Below, in pieces: positions 61,701-64,000 of a stretch of 64,000 nt of DNA (position 1 is its first letter; every line of letters begins with the position of its first letter). This DNA is from Diadema setosum (lineage: Eukaryota > Echinodermata > Echinoidea > Diadematoida > Diadematidae): the NCBI GenBank assembly GCA_033980235.1, contig CM067070.1, positions 11,788,046 through 11,852,045 on the forward strand. Reading direction: 5' to 3'. The notes under the pieces were generated by a model. It made no database searches. It was not told the origin of the DNA and saw nothing but the letters and a program-made list of their open reading frames with translations. The position numbers were made by a program, and so were the translations under genes.

Positions 61701-64000
61701 TTAGCATCTTCCGGAGCTGAATGTTATTGCTATTTACTTTCGAACATAAAAACAAACATAAGACATTCATTTTGTCATCGGACGGAGTTGAATACTATTG
61801 TTATTCATTTCCGAACGTTAAAGCAAATATCAAACATTAACTTTACCATCAAACGCAGCTAAATGTTACTGTTATTCATTTCGAAATTTAAAAGCAAACA
61901 TCCGACAGTTATTTAGCATCGTATGGAGAAGAATATTACTGCTATTCACTTCCGAACGTAAAAACAATCATCTGACATTCATTGTAGCATCTTCTGGAGC
62001 CGAATGTTATTGCTATTTACTTTCGAAAGTAAAAGCAAACACCCGACATTTTATCTCATCGTCGTACGAAGTTGATTATTATTGTTATTCATTTCCGAAC
62101 GTCAAAGGGATAATTCGACATTTACTTTAGCATCTTCCGGAGCTGAATGTTAATGTTATTTACTTTCGAACGTAAAAGTAAACATCCGACATTTATTTCA
62201 TCATCGTACGAAGTTGATTATTATTGTTATTCATTTCCGAACGTCAAAGGGATAATTCGACATTTACTTTAGCATCTTCCGGAGCTGAATGTAATTGTTA
62301 TTTACTTTCGAACGTAAAAGTAAACATCCGGCATTTATTTTATCATCGTATGGAGTTGAATATCATTATTTTTCATATCCGAACGTCAAAGCAAACATTC
62401 GACATTTATTTCAGCATCTTCCGGATACTTTTTTTTTATCCTTATTCATTTCCGAACGCAAAATCAAATCCCTGACATTCCAAAAGTATAAGCAAACATC
62501 CGACATTTATTTTAGTATTATACGGAATCGAATATTACCGTTATTCATTTCCAAAATTAAAAGAGCAAACATCTGACATTTATTCAGCATCTTATGGAAC
62601 CGATTGTTACCGCTTCATTTCCAAAACTGAAGGCAAACATTCGGCTTTTTTGGTGGCCCGGCGTGCGTTTTTGGTGACCCCGGTCGCAAATTAACCATTC
62701 GCGAAATCGTGATTCGATTCGCGAAAAGACTCCGCTAAATATAAGGCATAGATCGCTACACTCGGCAGGGGCTACGTCGTCCTTTCACCAGGTCTCGTTA
62801 CAAAACCAAAATCTCGCGTGAGTTCTTGCGTTACCTATCGTTAATGTTAACGAAACATCGTTAATTTGCGTTAGGGATCCTTACTCATCGTTGCTACAAA
62901 CGTTAATTTTCCCGATCGTTAGTTTGCGTGACTAACGATTCAGGTGAAACCGCTTGCGTTAATGAAACTTTAATCATGTTTTACGCAGTTTCTTTTGGTA
63001 TATACTGTATGTAAACAAAAACTGGCGTCTCGTGATTTTGACAGTGATTTATTACACAATAAAATCTTATTCGACTTAGGCACAGTGAATTCAATGGTTT
63101 TTCCGTGAAAGTGTTCTTGGAATTTCATCGACTTAAGCGAGTATTCGACTTAAAAAATTCGACTTATGAGTGAATTAATACACGTAAGTCAATGGGGAAA
63201 AATCGGGACTTTTTAAAATTATCGACTTGCGCGATTATTCGACATATGCGATGTCGACTTAGGCGAGTTTAACTGTATATAGGTATATGTAGGTAAATAA
63301 TAGGTAAATAAATATAGGAAAATGAGGATCAGTTTTAAGTCACAAGACCATTCTTAATCATTGTGTGTGAATGCTTTCACGTTACATTGATATGCCCTGT
63401 AATTTATTAATGTCTTTTAGCTGACAGGATTGCCTTCATTTTACACTGAACCTGCGTCAATCCACAACTTTTCAAACTAGCTGGCAAATAACCTATATAA
63501 GCCTTGACACATCTTTCTATCTGTCAGGTTAATGACCCTGTCAATAACCCTGTCTGTACACTCCCATTGCAATTGTATTTTTGTTTTGTTTGCGTCGCGT
63601 TAACCTGTTGAGGGCGAGTCAGGAGTATACTCAGGAAGGTGTCTATGGGAAATGCGTTTTGTAGCAAAATCAGTCCGTCCTCAACGAGTTGATAGTTATT
63701 GCTGATTCTGCATCAGTACTTCATACATACCACTAATAAGGGCAGTTGGTCATCTTCCCCTCACTAGCCGGCGGATGAACTCGCTGACGCTGTCGAAGCA
63801 CACCCAGCTCCTGGAGATTCTAGAGATACCTCAGCTCATGGACACCTGCGTGCGAAACGGTTACTACGACGAAGCGCTGGAGCTTGCGGCGTACGTGAAG
63901 AGGCTTGAGAAGAAACATTCTGGCATACCTGTCATCAAGGTCTGTTTCTGTTTTCATTGATTTTAGCTTCTTCTGTGTTTTTTTTTTCTTATCATTTTAT
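51762..64000 (+). CDS. COG8: Conserved oligomeric Golgi complex subunit 8, 5' part (continues past window)
   Basis: COG8 is a subunit of the COG vesicle-tethering complex that supports retrograde traffic within the Golgi. I join exons 51762-51828, 53002-53073, 53827-53951, 60265-60368 and 63768-63939 (540 nt, 180 codons), with all phases consistent. The product opens [20 protein letters not shown]. Further in it has [28 protein letters not shown], then [11 protein letters not shown] and [20 protein letters not shown], which match COG8 family sequence as I know it. About 600 residues is usual, so roughly 70% of the coding region lies beyond the window. The introns host a DNA transposon (intron 3), a TA-flanked element with a satellite (intron 4) and MITEs. 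All donors are GT, although the last is the weak AAG|GTCTGT. Confidence 0.95.
52065..52112. repeat. 48-bp perfect palindrome without spacer
   Basis: Left half 52065-52088 (TTGAGTGCAGAAGGGTCAGC then AGGG) is followed at once by its exact complement, 52089-52112. The flanks continue with weaker symmetry (GAGT / ACTC). Confidence 0.95.
52425..52712. mobile_element. 288-bp MITE with CCTCATGAGG ends
   Basis: CCTCATGAGGCCCCCTATTC with the following CACTTCTTATTCAT at the left is mirrored by the complement at the right (52681-52712). Weaker matching extends inward (CATCTGAC / GTCAGATG). Additional CTCATGAGGACCG words lie outside at 52362 and 52404. Confidence 0.7.
53002..53073 (+). CDS. COG8: COG8 exon 2
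   Basis: 72 nt, phase 1 to 1, residues 23-46, reading (E)[20 protein letters not shown] then DKL. Acceptor TCAACAG, donor GTAAGT. The W-E-PD---YL-ELS pattern is conserved. Confidence 0.93.
53827..53951 (+). CDS. COG8: COG8 exon 3
   Basis: 125 nt, residues 47-88 ([20 protein letters not shown], then [14 protein letters not shown]...EIVED). The acceptor is at CGACGCAG; the second AG four bases downstream would break the frame. Donor GTGAGT. It is one of the most conserved parts of COG8. Confidence 0.95.
54565..54778 (+). repeat. Left subterminal GTAACGTCAGTTAC motifs (three copies)
   Basis: Exact 14-mers at 54565, 54732 and 54765. Each is itself an inverted repeat GTAAC-GTCA-GTTAC and is followed by C, giving GTTACC. 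Likely transposase contact sites, by analogy with subterminal repeats of other DNA transposons. Confidence 0.85.
55561..57711 (+). CDS. Transposase candidate of the 54207-59691 element
   Basis: 716 residues from the Met at 55561. The frame is open to 55462, but a T-rich tract ending ATTGCAG at 55541-55547 looks like a splice acceptor 13 bases before this Met, so a non-coding 5' exon is likely. Visible parts: a basic N-terminus ([20 protein letters not shown], about 5-25) suited to DNA binding, a Cys/His cluster (CLCLYH about 238-243; Cys about 273, 280, 285, 288), then acidic motifs VDFAENY (Asp about 378), [10 protein letters not shown] (Asp about 454) and [10 protein letters not shown] (Asp about 495). 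These fit an RNase H-fold D-D-D/E triad. A C-terminal small beta-rich segment (about 641-702, [18 protein letters not shown]) resembles a Tudor/SH3-like fold. I recall many unnamed invertebrate proteins with these motifs. The transposase assignment rests mainly on the TIR/TSD context. No stop or frameshift is seen. Confidence 0.85.
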   Translation: MPLTAAEKQRQYRERLKREGKYDDYKGKNKEQVRRGRERQKIKLDTLPLHLKSEKLRERREAGRSRVAKFRERQKAKHNETPCNHGYKNLPSLKRAMARAVKALPSTPRRKKTLIRSLYQTNITIADEVEELPEVLSPKSTKEPRSFALSDEVKELVMKFYERDDISRQAPGRKDVTSVRNGDGCKEKKQIRHLMLSVKETYAMFKEEYPQIDVGKSKFAQLRPQHVLLSRKLPHNVCLCLYHSNFSMAVNALHKVDDSVPEYDHEFIDTIICSPESKKCKLNECDHCRNGNGFKNRYPVRDTVMTQWSVWKADENGRLNKCTEEGTSCELYEYIVDLIPQFLEHSYVQRCQSQAWKEMKNLQTSTMYDPHHALIQVDFAENYTCQHQDEIQSAHWRQSQVSLFTSAAWHSGSLYSGVIVSDNLNHTKETIVPYIDKVLEDLPAEVRKVSIWSDGPSSQFKNRFMAAALVALSAKHNKKLEWHYFATSHGKGVVDGIGGSVKGFVWSKVKTRKNTVTNAKEFATAAQDMKISVSHMTEEEILHRKEPFEQVFTNAPKIANMSKVHHIAVTGDKANTSMISKERQEGSFLSTGTSQSAAHDEIPLSDPTAQATDHADKTVMCSPCQGGDLASTSCNDSLNPTVGDWVEVEYDGILYPGEVKRVLGSEYEVSVMVQTGRFWKWPQTEDMIFYNKEKIMRKLPPPAVVNARGHFSFTYN
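57712..59052. other. Right non-coding part of the transposon
   Basis: No frame of interest. It has a near-direct duplication GTAGAAAAGAAGAAGTGCAT at about 58506 and 58551, and a G-run near 58866-58887. Confidence 0.6.
59053..59678 (+). repeat. Right subterminal GTAACGTCAGTTAC motifs (six copies)
   Basis: Exact 14-mers at 59053+59067 and 59279+59293 (two head-to-tail doublets), 59488 and 59665. Both doublets continue CGTCATG, showing that a longer unit of about 226 bp is itself duplicated. The last copy overlaps the TIR by one base and reads directly into it. Confidence 0.9.
60265..60368 (+). CDS. COG8: COG8 exon 4
   Basis: 104 nt, residues 89-122 plus two bases ([20 protein letters not shown], then [14 protein letters not shown]). 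Acceptor TTTTCCTGCAG, donor GTGAGT. Predicted helical, matching the family's N-terminal coiled region. Confidence 0.94.
60553..60757. mobile_element. 205-bp MITE-like inverted repeat, possibly related to family A
   Basis: Ends TGTAAAAC / GTTTTACA with degenerate inner symmetry (CATGATATATTTG against CGAACATTCCTCG). The interior has TTCACGAAATTCACGAAATT words like family A. Confidence 0.45.
60801..63275. mobile_element. 2.5-kb TA-flanked element (pogo/Tc1-like ends) with internal satellite
   Basis: Ends CAGTTAAACTCGC and the complement GCGAGTTTAACTG, flanked by TA (60799-60800, 63276-63277). Subterminal zones are full of TCGACTTA/TAAGTCGA words on both sides (60815-60900, 63068-63265). There is no transposase frame; the middle holds a repeat array. 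TA duplication plus CAG ends suggest the Tc1/mariner-pogo group, by inference. Confidence 0.78.
61165..62645 (+). repeat. Tandem array, about 71-bp unit, roughly 20 units
   Basis: The unit pattern is GACATTTATTTTAGCATC, then TTCCGGAGCCGAATGTTAC, then TTATTCATTTCCGAACGTAA, then AAGCAAACATCC. Units are diverged from each other. The block near 62075-62215 is repeated almost exactly at about 62218-62355, pointing to recent local duplication. It is bounded on both sides by TTTTGGTGGCCC words (61055-61086, 62649-62680). Confidence 0.85.
63604..63688. mobile_element. 85-bp TTAA-flanked MITE (family D, copy 5, inverted)
   Basis: The left TTAA is 63600-63603; the right flank is TTGA (63689-63692). 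The interior is the reverse complement of the copies at 30363 and 32608. In COG8 intron 4. Confidence 0.8.
63768..63939 (+). CDS. COG8: COG8 exon 5
   Basis: 172 nt, residues 123-180 ([20 protein letters not shown], then [14 protein letters not shown]...SGIPVIK). Acceptor CTCACTAG, donor GTCTGT (weak). The [13 protein letters not shown] block is the most diagnostic COG8 stretch in the window. Confidence 0.95.

Overview
This window is a stretch of animal (metazoan) nuclear genome. Genes are split by canonical introns, coding density is very low, and most of the non-exonic DNA is made of transposable elements, foldback repeats and microsatellites. The repeats (many TTAA- and TA-flanked MITEs and a Mag-type Ty3/gypsy element) look like those of a marine invertebrate deuterostome. 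An echinoderm such as a sea urchin is my best guess, from memory of similar repeats; nothing in the sequence proves it.

Host genes. Two conserved genes lie tail-away from each other. On the minus strand, 33575 down to 1537, is a complete sodium/phosphate cotransporter of the PiT (SLC20) family. I reconstruct ten coding exons, all phase-compatible, giving 544 residues and both PiT signature segments. On the plus strand, from 51762 to beyond the window end, is the 5' part of COG8, a subunit of the conserved oligomeric Golgi tethering complex. Five exons are present, covering the first 180 codons. No other host gene could be supported. The 38-46 kb interval appears to be intergenic repeat DNA.

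Mobile elements. (1) An intact Ty3/gypsy retrotransposon, 19838-26292, minus strand, has identical 192-bp LTRs, a 5-bp target duplication, a tRNA-Leu-type primer site, a polypurine tract and one long gag-pol frame; it lies in the 20-kb PiT intron. (2) An apparently intact DNA transposon, 54207-59691, lies in COG8 intron 3. It has 14-bp terminal inverted repeats, a 4-bp CTTG duplication, a 716-codon DDD/E-type transposase candidate and nine copies of a 14-bp subterminal motif. (3) A 2.1-kb relative with no transposase, 12144-14219, has the same termini and a TAAT duplication, but nine copies of a different motif. (4) A 2.5-kb TA-flanked element, 60801-63275, carries an internal array of about 71-bp repeats. 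(5) A 4.7-kb element with long TIRs, 46734-51478, ends just upstream of COG8. (6) At least four MITE families are flanked by TTAA, including five copies of an 85-bp element. (7) A 247-bp TIR element carries vertebrate-type telomere repeats.

Most interesting: the paired transposons (2) and (3) share ends and target-duplication length but have swapped their subterminal repeat motif completely, which suggests a change in transposase DNA-recognition specificity. Their superfamily is not certain; the 4-bp target duplication and acidic triad resemble what I recall of Sola, but I could not search.
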